A stretch of DNA of 64,000 nt from Amycolatopsis orientalis DSM 40040 = KCTC 9412. GTDB lineage: Bacteria > Actinomycetota > Actinomycetes > Mycobacteriales > Pseudonocardiaceae. The position numbers and the translations under genes are program-made. Under the pieces are notes generated by a model that was not told the origin of the DNA, searched no databases, and saw only the letters and a list, made by a program, of their open reading frames with translations. Positions 6,597 through 14,277 of this stretch are shown here, piece after piece. How positions within the stretch are numbered: position 1 is the stretch's first letter; each line of letters starts with the position of its first letter. The stretch is taken from assembly GCF_000478275.1 (NCBI RefSeq), contig NZ_ASJB01000080.1:1-64000 (forward strand), given 5' to 3'.

Positions 6597-8561
6597 TCAG
6601 GCACGGCGGTGGTACGGCAGGAACCGCCGGACCAGCCGCAGCGGCGCGCGTTCGACGAGGTCGGGGCCGCGCACGGCGTCGAAGGCGGCGCCGATCTGGT
6701 CGACGACACCGGACAGCCGTTCGTTGTCGGGCATCGGCATCTCCGCCGGGTCCCGTTCCTCGCGGACGGCGGCCGCGAGTTCGGCGAGCGAGGCAGTCAG
6801 CAGGGCGATGTCGGCTTCGGCGGGGGCCGGGGCGCCGCGACCGAGGGTGACGCCGACCTCGGTGACGGCGTCGGCGACGCGTTCGAGTCCGGCGATCACC
6901 GGCCACCAGGCGACGGCCTGCCGTCCGGCGGCGGAGGGTTCGACGACGACCTGCTGGAACGCGGTCCGCAGGTCGGCCAGCGCGCGGTAAGCGCGGCGAC
7001 GGGCGCGTGAGCGTTCCAGGCGCGCTTCGCCCGAAGGCGCCAGCACGAGGCCCTTGTCGACGTATTTCACCAGGCTGTCGAGGCTGTCGGCGAGCCGTCC
7101 GCCGACCTGCGGGCGACGGCTTCCCGGCCAGAGCAGGTAGCCGAAGAGCAGCACGATCGCGCAGCCCAGCACGGTGTCCACCAGCCGCGCGAGCACGACG
7201 TCCCAGCTTCCGGTGCTGGCGAGGTCCATCTGCAGGATGATCAGCGGCGTCACGAACGCGCTGAGGATGCCGTAGTTGCGGACCTTGCCGACCGCGACGC
7301 CGCCCGCGAACACGGCGATCAGCAGCACCAGGAGCCAGCCCTCGCCGCCCGCGGCGAGCACGGCCGCGCCGATGCCGACGCCGATCACCGTGCCGATCCC
7401 GCGCAGTACCGCGCGGCCGAACACCGAGCCGAAGTCGGGTTTGAGGACGATGCCGACGGTGAGGGTGATCCAGTAGGAGCGTTCGAACGGGACGAGCAGC
7501 GCGACGACTTCGGCGATCGCGACGCACAGGGTGAGGCGGAGCGCGGCGAACCAGGTGAGCGGACCGGAGACGAGCGAACCCGCCCAGCCCCGCAGACGCC
7601 TGTGCCACGGCTGGACCTCGCGCCGTTTCCGGTTGTCGCCCTTGCCGATCCTGGCGAGGCCCGCGTACAGCGCGGCGAGGACCGGGTCGGCGTCTTCAGG
7701 CGCTTCGGGAGGCTCCGGCAGCTCCTGGTTCGCGAGGACGGCGGCCGACGTCGCGATGAAGTGGTCGATCACGTCGTCCGGGGCACGGCGGCCGGCGTTG
7801 ACCATCGCGACCGACGCCTCGACGGCCGGGGTGCTGGCCGAAAGCAGGTTGAGCAGCTGACGGTAGGTGGCGTCGCGGCCCGACAGCCAGGATCGCGCGG
7901 TGAGCAGCCGGTCGTACGCGGTGTTCATCGCGGTCGTGAGCTGGTGGCGCGCGACGCGCGAGGTGGCTTCGTCGGTCGCGGAGAGCATCGCGGCGAGTTC
8001 GACGTAGACGTGCGCGACGGCGCCGCGTTCCGGGCTGGTGGCGCGGAAGGTCCAGGTGGCGAGCGCGACGAGCAGGCTCCAGGCGGCGCCGACGCAGAAG
8101 TAGCCGAGGAGGAGTTCGACGCGCAGGCCGGTGACGTGCTGGCCGGTGCCGAGCACGCAGAAGACGAACATCTGCAGCCCGGCGACCGAGGCGTTGCTGC
8201 CCGCCGCGCTGATCAGCGCGGACACGGCCGCGACCCCGACGACGACCGGGATGGACGCGGCGGGGACGCCGCCGGTGATCAGCCCGGCGAAGTAGCCGAG
8301 GGCGGCGGCCGCGGTGGCGCCGCCGAGCCGCCGGGCGCGGTAGCGGTACGGGCCCGCCGATTCGGACAGGACGGTGGGCAGGGCGCCGGTGGAGATGAGC
8401 GCGCCGACGCCGATGTCGCCGAGCGCGTAGCCGACGGCCAGCGGCACGGCCAGCGCGAGGACGGCGCGGGCGACCATGTTCCAGGGAATGGGAACCGGTG
8501 TGCTGCGCAGCAGCTGCACCAGCCAATGCGGTGCGGCGATCTCGCGGCGCGTCGTGCTCAC
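6597..8561 (-). CDS. FUSC family membrane protein (aromatic acid exporter/YccS-like)
   Basis: 654 residues with the two-half FUSC architecture. An N-terminal bundle of hydrophobic helices (for example AVLALAVPLAVGYALGDIGV and the 130-180 region) is followed by a cytosolic helical middle. A second hydrophobic bundle starts near residue 345 (LTLCVAIAEVVALLVPFERSYWITLTVGIVLKPD), which is the FUSC_2 signature, and is followed by a cytosolic tail. Proteins of this type are proposed exporters of aromatic acids or other organic anions. The divergent neighbour at 8611 is 50 bp away. Substrate is unknown. Confidence 0.88.
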   Translation of the reverse strand: MSTTRREIAAPHWLVQLLRSTPVPIPWNMVARAVLALAVPLAVGYALGDIGVGALISTGALPTVLSESAGPYRYRARRLGGATAAAALGYFAGLITGGVPAASIPVVVGVAAVSALISAAGSNASVAGLQMFVFCVLGTGQHVTGLRVELLLGYFCVGAAWSLLVALATWTFRATSPERGAVAHVYVELAAMLSATDEATSRVARHQLTTAMNTAYDRLLTARSWLSGRDATYRQLLNLLSASTPAVEASVAMVNAGRRAPDDVIDHFIATSAAVLANQELPEPPEAPEDADPVLAALYAGLARIGKGDNRKRREVQPWHRRLRGWAGSLVSGPLTWFAALRLTLCVAIAEVVALLVPFERSYWITLTVGIVLKPDFGSVFGRAVLRGIGTVIGVGIGAAVLAAGGEGWLLVLLIAVFAGGVAVGKVRNYGILSAFVTPLIILQMDLASTGSWDVVLARLVDTVLGCAIVLLFGYLLWPGSRRPQVGGRLADSLDSLVKYVDKGLVLAPSGEARLERSRARRRAYRALADLRTAFQQVVVEPSAAGRQAVAWWPVIAGLERVADAVTEVGVTLGRGAPAPAEADIALLTASLAELAAAVREERDPAEMPMPDNERLSGVVDQIGAAFDAVRGPDLVERAPLRLVRRFLPYHRRA

Positions 8562-8610
8562 GCCCCTATCTTGACTTATCCGTCGCGGCCGGAGCGGTTA
8601 TCGTCGCCAC

Positions 8611-9051
8611 ATGGGCAAGACGTACTCCTTCGAGATCAACCGGACGAGCAGCGCCTCGCCCGCTTCCCTTTTCGCGCTGGAAGCCGACGGTTCCCGATGG
8701 TCGGAATGGGCGAAGCCGGTGGTGTTCCACTCGCGCTGGGCGCGGAAACCGGACGACGGCGAAGTGGGCGCCGTCCGGGCCGTCGGCCTGTGGCCGGTGT
8801 ATCTCCACGAAGAGACGCTGGAGTACGAACAGGACCGAAAGCACGTCTACGGCTTCGCGGGCCTCGCGCCGCTGAAGGACTACCGCGCCGAGGTCTCGTT
8901 CACGCCGAACGCCTCCGGTGGCACGGATCTGCGCTGGACCGGCCGGTTCACCGAACCGGTGCCCGGCACCGGCGCCGCCGTGTGCACCGCGCTGCGCGCC
9001 GTGGTCTCGCTCCTGGCCACTCGCCTGGTGAAACACGCCGAACGCGCCTGA
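8611..9051 (+). CDS. SRPBCC (polyketide cyclase/START-like) family protein
   Basis: 146 residues. The pattern fits the helix-grip fold: an initial beta strand (YSFEINRTSSASPASLFALE), DGSRWSEWAKPV as the conserved D-x-x-x-x-W-x-W turn, and a C-terminal amphipathic helix after TDLRWTGRF. Such proteins bind hydrophobic ligands; no catalytic residues are defined. It is divergent from the FUSC exporter and convergent with the CHAT gene. Only a 48-bp palindrome separates it from the latter. The family also includes Rv0910-type toxins; the MT0933-like protein at 3773 is a distant candidate partner, which is speculative. Confidence 0.8.
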   Translation: MGKTYSFEINRTSSASPASLFALEADGSRWSEWAKPVVFHSRWARKPDDGEVGAVRAVGLWPVYLHEETLEYEQDRKHVYGFAGLAPLKDYRAEVSFTPNASGGTDLRWTGRFTEPVPGTGAAVCTALRAVVSLLATRLVKHAERA

Positions 9052-9053
9052 CG

Positions 9054-9101
9054 TCTCGTGAGTGGTAATGACGGTTAGAACCGTCATTACCACTCACGAG
9101 A
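9054..9101. repeat. Palindromic repeat A, copy 1
   Basis: Perfect 23-nt arms (TCTCGTGAGTGGTAATGACG at the outer end) flank a 2-nt AG centre. It starts two bases after the stop of the SRPBCC gene and ends exactly at the base before the stop of the convergent CHAT gene. The other copies are at 44813, 47139 and 58341. It probably works as a bidirectional terminator or mRNA 3'-end stabiliser; a role in recombination or protein binding is possible. Confidence 0.9.
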
Positions 9102-11729
9102 TCAACCGGCACCGAGGCACAAAAAGGGGCGCCGCAGCGGATCGGCGGCCATCGCCTGCGCGAGCGCCAGCGCGGGCGCGGTCCCCGAGGCCAGCCGTCG
9201 ATGCAGGTCGGACATCGCGTCGGCGGCGGCCTTGTCGCCGACCCGCGCGATCGCGCCGATGACCGTCCGTGAGCCGCTGGCGAGCAGCGTCCCGGCGAAG
9301 CCGAGCGCCTCCTCGCCGGGCCGGATGTGACTCATCGCGAGTTCGCAGGCGGCCAGCACCACCCGTTCCGGCGGATGCGCGAGCCGGGCGGTTTCGTGCG
9401 CGTACAACGGGCCGCCGACCAGTTCCAGCCGCGAGAACAGCGCGTTCGCCGGTTCGTGCGCGCCGTGCGCGACCAGATGCGCCATCCCGGAACCGTCCAA
9501 AGCGGACAGTACGGTTTCGCTGGTCGCGTCCATCCCGTCGACGAGCCGGGCCCGCGGGTACACCGCCCGCAGGTTCCGCACCTCACCGACCGAACCCGGT
9601 ACGCCGGGGCCGCCGGCGAGCAGGACCGGCCCCTCGTTCCGGCGTCCCGACGCGGTCACCCAGGCTGTCGCCGACGGCGCGATCGACACCGGATGTCCGT
9701 GCAGTGATGGCAAAGCGCCCCAAGGCAGCGCGTACAGCGAACCGATCGGCACGATGATCAGCTCGCGGTTCTCCAGCGTCTTCGCCAGCGACGCGGAGAT
9801 CAGCTTGTCCAGTTTGTCCGCTCGGCGCCGCGCGGAGCCGGTGACGACCTCGACCAGCGGCGCGGGCAGGTTGTCCGGGGCCAGCGCGTCGAGGTCCGCG
9901 TGCAGCTGCCGCGCGGTCTCGACGATCTCCGCGAGCGGCCCCAGTTTCAAGAGCTGGAACCGGCCGCGGTCGACGACCACCGCGTACAGGGTGTCGCGGT
10001 ATCCCATCAGGCTGACCAGCACGCGGTCCCCGAGTCGCTCGACCACCTCTTCGGGTGCCGAAACCGGCCGCGGACGGCCCCATTTGCTGGTGTACCACCC
10101 GAGCCGGGTCGCCTCCTGCTGCAAGCGGTCGTAGCGCTCTTCGAGTTTCCCGACCGGCTCACCGGACAGCCGCCGCGCCTGGATCGTCCCCTGCAGATGC
10201 CGCATTTCGTTGATGTGCCGGGCGAGCGCGGGATCCTCGATGACCGGGAGCGGTTCGTAGCGGTACACCTGCGCGCGCGTGCGTTCCAGCCACGCGAACA
10301 GGCTTTTTGCCCCGGCGCCGCTGCGCCTCGCCTTCTTGAGCACCAGCGTGAGCGCGAGTTTGCCCAGTTCCTCGCCGTGCGCCGCCGTCCCGCAGACGAG
10401 GTCGAGCCCGCCCATGCGGTCGCGGATCTGCCCGAGTTCCGCCAGCCCGGCCCGCGCCTGCGCGAGCGCGGAACGCGGCCGGTGGGAGGCCACCGCGAGT
10501 TCGGCCCGGCACAGCCGCAGCAGCATCCGGTGGTCGATCGGGGTGGTCTGCCGCGGTTTCGGCACCTGCGCCAGCAGGTGCTGCGCGGCGGCCGTCTCGT
10601 CGCGACGGAGCAGCAGCCGCACCGCGAACATCCTCGCCGCGCCCGCCTCGTCGCGAAGGCCGAGTTCGGCCAGCCGGACGGCGAGATCGGCCAGCCGTTC
10701 CGGCAGTTTCGCGGACGGCTTCTTCTCCCGGTCCGCCAGGACCTTCACCGCGTCCGCGCGGAGCCGGGTCAGCGCGGCGATCTCCGCCCAGCGCCCCTTG
10801 CCGCGCCGCAGGAAACTCCGCCGCGCCGACGCCGCGAGCTTCTTCGCCAGCGCGTAGTCGCGTTCCAGGATGGCGGCACCGGCCCTGGCGACCTCCGCCT
10901 CGGCGACGAGGTGCACGGCGCCGTTGCGCCGCAGTTCCGGGATGGCGTCGTCGAGATGCCGCGCCGCCTCTTCGGCGAGCCCCGCGGTGAGCAGCGCCTT
11001 CGCCTGATCGAGGCGGACGAGCGGCAGCGAACCGGAGCCGTCGGTCACGAAGATCGCGGCGGCCTGCTGGTAGTGCCGGAGGGCTTCCGGGATGTCGCCC
11101 AGCAGCTGCGCGTGATCACCGAGGTTGTGCTGGATCTTCCCTTCCAGCCGCCGGTATCCGTGCTCGACGGCCAGGTCCAGCGCGCGGACGAGGTCCTGAT
11201 AGGCCGCGTCCGGGTTGCTCATCTCCAGGTGCAGCCACGCGAGGTTCACGAGCGACCGGGTCAGCACCAGGCTGTACTTGGCGCCTTCCGCGGCCAGCCC
11301 CGGCAGGAACGCGTTGTTGAGCGCGAGCGATTCCTCCAGCCGGCCGGCGCGCATCAGCACGACGGCGCGCTGCAGCCCGACGACGAACCGCAACTCGTGC
11401 CGGACGTCGCCGTCCGGCAGCAGCAGCCGGATGCGTTCCGCCTCTTCGAGCCGGGCGAGACCGTCCTCTTGGGACGCGATCTCCGCTTCGGCCGCCGCGA
11501 GGCTGATCAGGATCCGGACCCGGACCTCCAGCCGCGCCACGCGGTCCTCGTCCACCGGTCCCAGCAGGACGAGCGCGCGCCGCATCAGCCGGATCGGCCT
11601 GCTGAGCCCGTGATCCGCGGCGGCGGCCTTCGCCTGGGCATGAAGCTCGGCCGCCTCTTCGGCTACGGGATCGACGACAGGAGGCGACGGCGCGGGCACA
11701 CGCACTATGGGAGCACACCCCCGCCGCAT
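9102..11729 (-). CDS. CHAT-domain (caspase-like) protein with TPR-type repeats
   Basis: 875 residues. Residues 15 to about 470 are helical TPR-like repeats (for example GDIPEALRHYQQAAAIF). The C-terminal 350 residues form a CHAT peptidase domain, with the predicted catalytic dyad at His755 (HLVAHGAH) and Cys795 (VVLAACELA). CHAT proteases are caspase/separase relatives. The gene is last in a three-gene operon behind a sigma factor and a beta-sandwich protein. ATG at 11729 is used; a GTG eight codons later is equally possible. Its substrate is unknown. The sigma factor, the partner at 11748 or the small peptide at 13163 are candidates. Confidence 0.9.
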   Translation of the reverse strand: MRRGCAPIVRVPAPSPPVVDPVAEEAAELHAQAKAAAADHGLSRPIRLMRRALVLLGPVDEDRVARLEVRVRILISLAAAEAEIASQEDGLARLEEAERIRLLLPDGDVRHELRFVVGLQRAVVLMRAGRLEESLALNNAFLPGLAAEGAKYSLVLTRSLVNLAWLHLEMSNPDAAYQDLVRALDLAVEHGYRRLEGKIQHNLGDHAQLLGDIPEALRHYQQAAAIFVTDGSGSLPLVRLDQAKALLTAGLAEEAARHLDDAIPELRRNGAVHLVAEAEVARAGAAILERDYALAKKLAASARRSFLRRGKGRWAEIAALTRLRADAVKVLADREKKPSAKLPERLADLAVRLAELGLRDEAGAARMFAVRLLLRRDETAAAQHLLAQVPKPRQTTPIDHRMLLRLCRAELAVASHRPRSALAQARAGLAELGQIRDRMGGLDLVCGTAAHGEELGKLALTLVLKKARRSGAGAKSLFAWLERTRAQVYRYEPLPVIEDPALARHINEMRHLQGTIQARRLSGEPVGKLEERYDRLQQEATRLGWYTSKWGRPRPVSAPEEVVERLGDRVLVSLMGYRDTLYAVVVDRGRFQLLKLGPLAEIVETARQLHADLDALAPDNLPAPLVEVVTGSARRRADKLDKLISASLAKTLENRELIIVPIGSLYALPWGALPSLHGHPVSIAPSATAWVTASGRRNEGPVLLAGGPGVPGSVGEVRNLRAVYPRARLVDGMDATSETVLSALDGSGMAHLVAHGAHEPANALFSRLELVGGPLYAHETARLAHPPERVVLAACELAMSHIRPGEEALGFAGTLLASGSRTVIGAIARVGDKAAADAMSDLHRRLASGTAPALALAQAMAADPLRRPFLCLGAG

Positions 11730-11747
11730 AACGGAACAGCCGTCCGG

Positions 11748-12227
11748 TTAGAGCACCACTGTCGGGGTCACGACGGTCCGGCGACAGGTCACGTCACCGA
11801 GGTGGATCACGATCTGGGTGGTTCCCTGGGGAACGTTGTCCAGCACGAACCGCCCGCCCTCGTCGGCGGTGGTGGAACTCGTCCCGTGCTCGGCGACGCG
11901 AACCTCCACTCCGTACTCGCCGGCGGGCACGAGCCAGCCGTCGATCCGGTGCTTCTTGCCGATCTTGGTGAGGTTGATCATCACGGTCAGATCGCTGACG
12001 GTGAAGGTGATCGTGCCGGTGTCGCTGCCGCGGACGCCGGCCGTGGCGTCCATCCGTTCCCAGCGCGCGACCTCGACATCGAGGTTTTCGAGTGCGAGCG
12101 CGAACTGAACCCGCTGCACCAGATCTCCCGGTGGCGGGTCCAATTCGTCCATGAAGCGCCCGATATCGGCCAGCAAGGCCTCATCGCCCGGGGAGGTCAT
12201 CTCCCCCGGCGTCCCGAGGTCGTTCAT
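11748..12227 (-). CDS. Carboxypeptidase-regulatory-like beta-sandwich protein of the CHAT operon
   Basis: 159 residues from the ATG at 12227, whose first bases overlap the sigma factor stop (ATGA), showing tight coupling. The N-terminal half is acidic and helical (DEALLADIGRFMDELDPPPG). The second half, from about residue 75, is beta-rich: WLVPAGEYGVEVRVAEHG, then GRFVLDNVPQGTTQIVIHL resembles the Ig-like carboxypeptidase regulatory domain. Proteins of this kind accompany sigma factor and CHAT genes in many actinomycetes. No enzymatic motif is seen. It could be an adaptor or an anti-sigma-like partner; that is inference. Confidence 0.75.
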   Translation of the reverse strand: MNDLGTPGEMTSPGDEALLADIGRFMDELDPPPGDLVQRVQFALALENLDVEVARWERMDATAGVRGSDTGTITFTVSDLTVMINLTKIGKKHRIDGWLVPAGEYGVEVRVAEHGTSSTTADEGGRFVLDNVPQGTTQIVIHLGDVTCRRTVVTPTVVL

Positions 12228-12829
12228 CGGCTTCCCCCTTCGTGGGCCAGCAGGTCGCGCATCGATTCGAGGCAACGGCCCCTGGTCGGGCCTACACTTC
12301 CGCGCGGCATGCGGAGTGCTTCGGCGACCAGTTGGTATTCGGCCCGTCCGGCGAGCACGGTCAGCCGGAGGAGCTGCTGACAGCGGTGCGGCAGCCGGAG
12401 GAAGGCGCGCCAGACCCGGCGATCCCGGTCGGCGCGGACGGCTTCCTCCTCGGGAGCCGGATGGGTGCTCTCCATGTTTTCGGCCAGCTCGTCGGTCAGC
12501 GGGACGGGCTGGGCGCGGCGGCCGAAGGGATGCTGTGCTTCGCGCCTGGTGGTGGTGATCAACCAGGCGGCGAGCGCCTTGGGGTCACGGAGTTTCTCGA
12601 GCTGACTGAACAGGGCGAGCCACACCGTCTGGACCACGTCCTCGGCGGTCAGGCGATCGAGCCCGTTCGCACGCGCGACATGCCACACGAGCGGGGTCAG
12701 CTCGTGCACAAGTCTGTCCATCGCCTGGCGGTCACCGGCCCGCGCCGCACGCATGCAGGCGGCATGGAGATCGGCACCGGTCAGTCCTTCCCACGGCGGG
12801 TCTACCTCGGTCGTTTGCACGTCGGTCAC
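12224..12829 (-). CDS. Sigma-70 family (ECF-like) RNA polymerase sigma factor
   Basis: 201 residues from a GTG at 12829 (VTDVQTTEVDPPWEG). Region 2 is visible at about 20-90 (GDRQAMDRLVHELTPLVWHV, then DRLTAEDVVQTVWLALF) and region 4 at about 125-190, where AEYQLVAEALRMPRGSVGPT is the helix-turn-helix. No anti-sigma gene adjoins it; the downstream partners are the beta-sandwich and CHAT proteins. This suggests a sigma factor whose activity is tied to a caspase-like protease. The preceding gap carries two strong hairpins that insulate it from the peptide gene at 13163. Confidence 0.88.
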   Translation of the reverse strand: MTDVQTTEVDPPWEGLTGADLHAACMRAARAGDRQAMDRLVHELTPLVWHVARANGLDRLTAEDVVQTVWLALFSQLEKLRDPKALAAWLITTTRREAQHPFGRRAQPVPLTDELAENMESTHPAPEEEAVRADRDRRVWRAFLRLPHRCQQLLRLTVLAGRAEYQLVAEALRMPRGSVGPTRGRCLESMRDLLAHEGGSR

Positions 12830-12980
12830 CGTATCTGCCCCACTTCGGACGTGTCTTCGTGTCGGCGCTGGCAGTATCGCGGGCCCTTCGGGGAGAAGGA
12901 GCGTGCTGGAAGCTCTGGGATACATCAAGTCACTAACTTTTTTGTCGAGTTTCGGTCGTCACCGTCGTCGTCCTGGGCGA

Positions 12981-13036
12981 GGACAAAGGCACCGGCCGGC
13001 GCGAGTAGGTGTGGACTGCGCACCGGCCGGTCCTTT
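12981..13036. terminator. GC-rich hairpin with T-run
   Basis: AAAGG-c-ACCGGCCGG at 12985-12999 pairs with CCGGCCGGTCCTTT at 13023-13036. On the + strand the stem is followed by TTTTT, an intrinsic-terminator form, although no + gene leads into it. On the - strand it is the second of two barriers between the peptide gene at 13163 and the sigma gene. Confidence 0.6.
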
Positions 13037-13109
13037 TTCCCTCCCCCCGGGCCCGCTCCCCAACGGGCCCGCGTCCGGGCGTCCCCCTCCCCCGAAGGAG
13101 CACCCGGAG

Positions 13110-13150
13110 GGGTGATGCCCGGAGGCCCCCTCGGCCTCCGGACATCACCC
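13110..13150 (-). terminator. Strong hairpin after the small peptide gene
   Basis: GGGTGATG-c-CCGGAGGCC at 13110-13127 pairs with GGCCTCCGG-a-CATCACCC at 13133-13150, giving 17 base pairs with a single C/A mismatch and a 5-nt loop. It begins 13 bp beyond the stop of the 55-residue gene in its direction of transcription. The rest of the 333-bp gap 12830-13162 holds only this hairpin, the one at 12981 and the sigma gene's upstream region. Confidence 0.7.
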
Positions 13151-13162
13151 GTCTGTGGTGGT

Positions 13163-13330
13163 TCAGTTCACCGGCGGATCAGTGCTGTGCGGCTCCCAGT
13201 TGCCGTCCGGGCTGGTGCCGGGACGGGGCGGGACCGGGGCCGTGATCGGGCGCGGCTTCGGGGTCTCTTCGAGGTCCTCGGTCGCCGTGGCTTCGTCGTC
13301 GACGGGTGCGGTGTTGATCTCGGTAGTCAT
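13163..13330 (-). CDS. 55-residue Pro/Thr-rich unstructured peptide upstream of the sigma-CHAT operon
   Basis: Starts MTTEINTAPVDDEATATEDL and ends with a Pro-rich segment and PDGNWEPHSTDPPVN. It is acidic at the N-terminus, has no hydrophobic span and no Cys, so it is neither a secreted peptide nor a lanthipeptide. It has a ribosome site (GAGGG), an elaborate leader (13348-13438) and its own strong terminator, all signs of a real, separately transcribed gene. It lies upstream of the sigma/CHAT operon on the same strand. Short disordered proteins with a conserved C-terminal motif near CHAT genes could be protease substrates; that is inference. No family recognised. Confidence 0.6.
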   Translation of the reverse strand: MTTEINTAPVDDEATATEDLEETPKPRPITAPVPPRPGTSPDGNWEPHSTDPPVN

Positions 13331-13347
13331 CGGGTGTCCCTCATTTC

Positions 13348-13438
13348 CTCGACTGCTCCATAGGACGCAACGAGGCTGCCACCAGATACACGCAGAGCCA
13401 GCTTTTTCGGATAACTTTCTTAATCTGTGGCAGTCGAG
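13348..13438 (-). promoter_or_regulatory. Structured leader with two overlapping inverted repeats
   Basis: Reading on the - strand, CTCGACTGC (13438-13430) can pair with GCAGTCGAG (13356-13348), a perfect 9-bp match. The overlapping CTGCCACAGAT (13433-13423) can instead pair with ATCTGGTGGCAG (13387-13376), 11 bp with one bulge. The shared CTGC makes the two pairings mutually exclusive, as in an attenuator or switch. The segment lies 18 bp upstream of the start of the peptide gene. It may alternatively hold the promoter with an operator. Confidence 0.45.
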
Positions 13439-13446
13439 TGACCTGA

Positions 13447-14172
13447 TCAGCACTTTTCCGGCGAAAAGGTGTCACTGAGTAATTGCCGGCTCACGTCGGC
13501 GAGTTGCCCGGCCCAGCGCCGGTAACCCTCGGGACCGGGGTGGAAACGGTCCTCGGCGAAGGTCGCGGGATCCAGCATCGCGGCGGGCATCGGGACGTGG
13601 ACGACGCCGGGCAGCAACGCCAGCCGGGCGGCCGCGGCGTCGAGGGCGGCCGATCGCGCGCCGAGGACGTCCCGCAGCGGACGCGGCAGGGCGGGGAACC
13701 GGCCCATCGGCGGCACACCGGCCAGCACCACCGGGATCCGACCGGCACGACGGCGCAGGGAAACGATCAGATCGAGCAGGTCACGCCGGTAGCGCGTGGC
13801 CGAATGCAGTTCGATCGTGTCGTTGACGCCGAGCGCGATCACCACGAGGTCGGCGGGTTCGAGCAGCGGAAGCAGCTCCTCGCGGACGACGCGCGCGTTG
13901 GCCCCGGTCTTCCCGACGGCCTGCCAGGCGACCGCGCGGCCGTCCCGCGCGAGCTCTTCCGCGAGCCGTCCGGTCAGCGCCTCGGCGTGCGTCGCCGCGC
14001 CGACGCCGTCCACAGTGGACTCGCCGAGCACCGCGAGCCGCAGCGGGCGGCCCTCGCCCCGCACCAGGCCGCTGACCGGTCCGGTCGCGCCGGGCAGCCT
14101 GGGCGTCGTACGGCGCACCCGGACCGCCTGCGCGAGAAGGATCGGGGCGAGCATCACCGCACGACTGATCAC
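13447..14172 (-). CDS. SGNH/GDSL-type hydrolase
   Basis: 241 residues. Block I is LAVLGESTVDG (Ser in GES instead of GDS), block III contains VVIALGVNDT and block V is EDRFHPGPEGY with the catalytic Asp and His. The N-terminal 20 residues are hydrophobic (MISRAVMLAPILLAQAV), a possible membrane anchor rather than a cleavable signal. The family includes lipases, esterases and acyltransferases; the substrate cannot be told. It is followed by the leader of the peptide gene and preceded by a palindrome of family B. Confidence 0.85.
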   Translation of the reverse strand: MISRAVMLAPILLAQAVRVRRTTPRLPGATGPVSGLVRGEGRPLRLAVLGESTVDGVGAATHAEALTGRLAEELARDGRAVAWQAVGKTGANARVVREELLPLLEPADLVVIALGVNDTIELHSATRYRRDLLDLIVSLRRRAGRIPVVLAGVPPMGRFPALPRPLRDVLGARSAALDAAAARLALLPGVVHVPMPAAMLDPATFAEDRFHPGPEGYRRWAGQLADVSRQLLSDTFSPEKC

Positions 14173-14190
14173 CCCGCGACTCTATGTCCC

Positions 14191-14265
14191 GCGTTCAGTC
14201 CTCTGGACGCGATCGTTACGCACGCAACAACCGCCTTTAACGACGCATCCAGAGGACGAAATGCG
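14191..14265. repeat. Palindromic repeat B, copy 2
   Basis: Left arm around GTCCTCTGGACGCG (14198-14211) pairs with CGCATCCAGAGGAC (14244-14257) around a loop of about 32 nt; flanking bases also pair in part. The core is shared with the element at 3705. It lies 3' of the oxidoreductase gene at 14278 and before the start of the SGNH gene, where a terminator would separate the two units. Confidence 0.65.
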
Positions 14266-14277
14266 AGGGGGACGCAG

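Noticed and set aside
9900..12380. 826-codon + strand frame opposite the CHAT operon
   Set aside because: Antisense to three genes with clear domains; no recognisable motif of its own.
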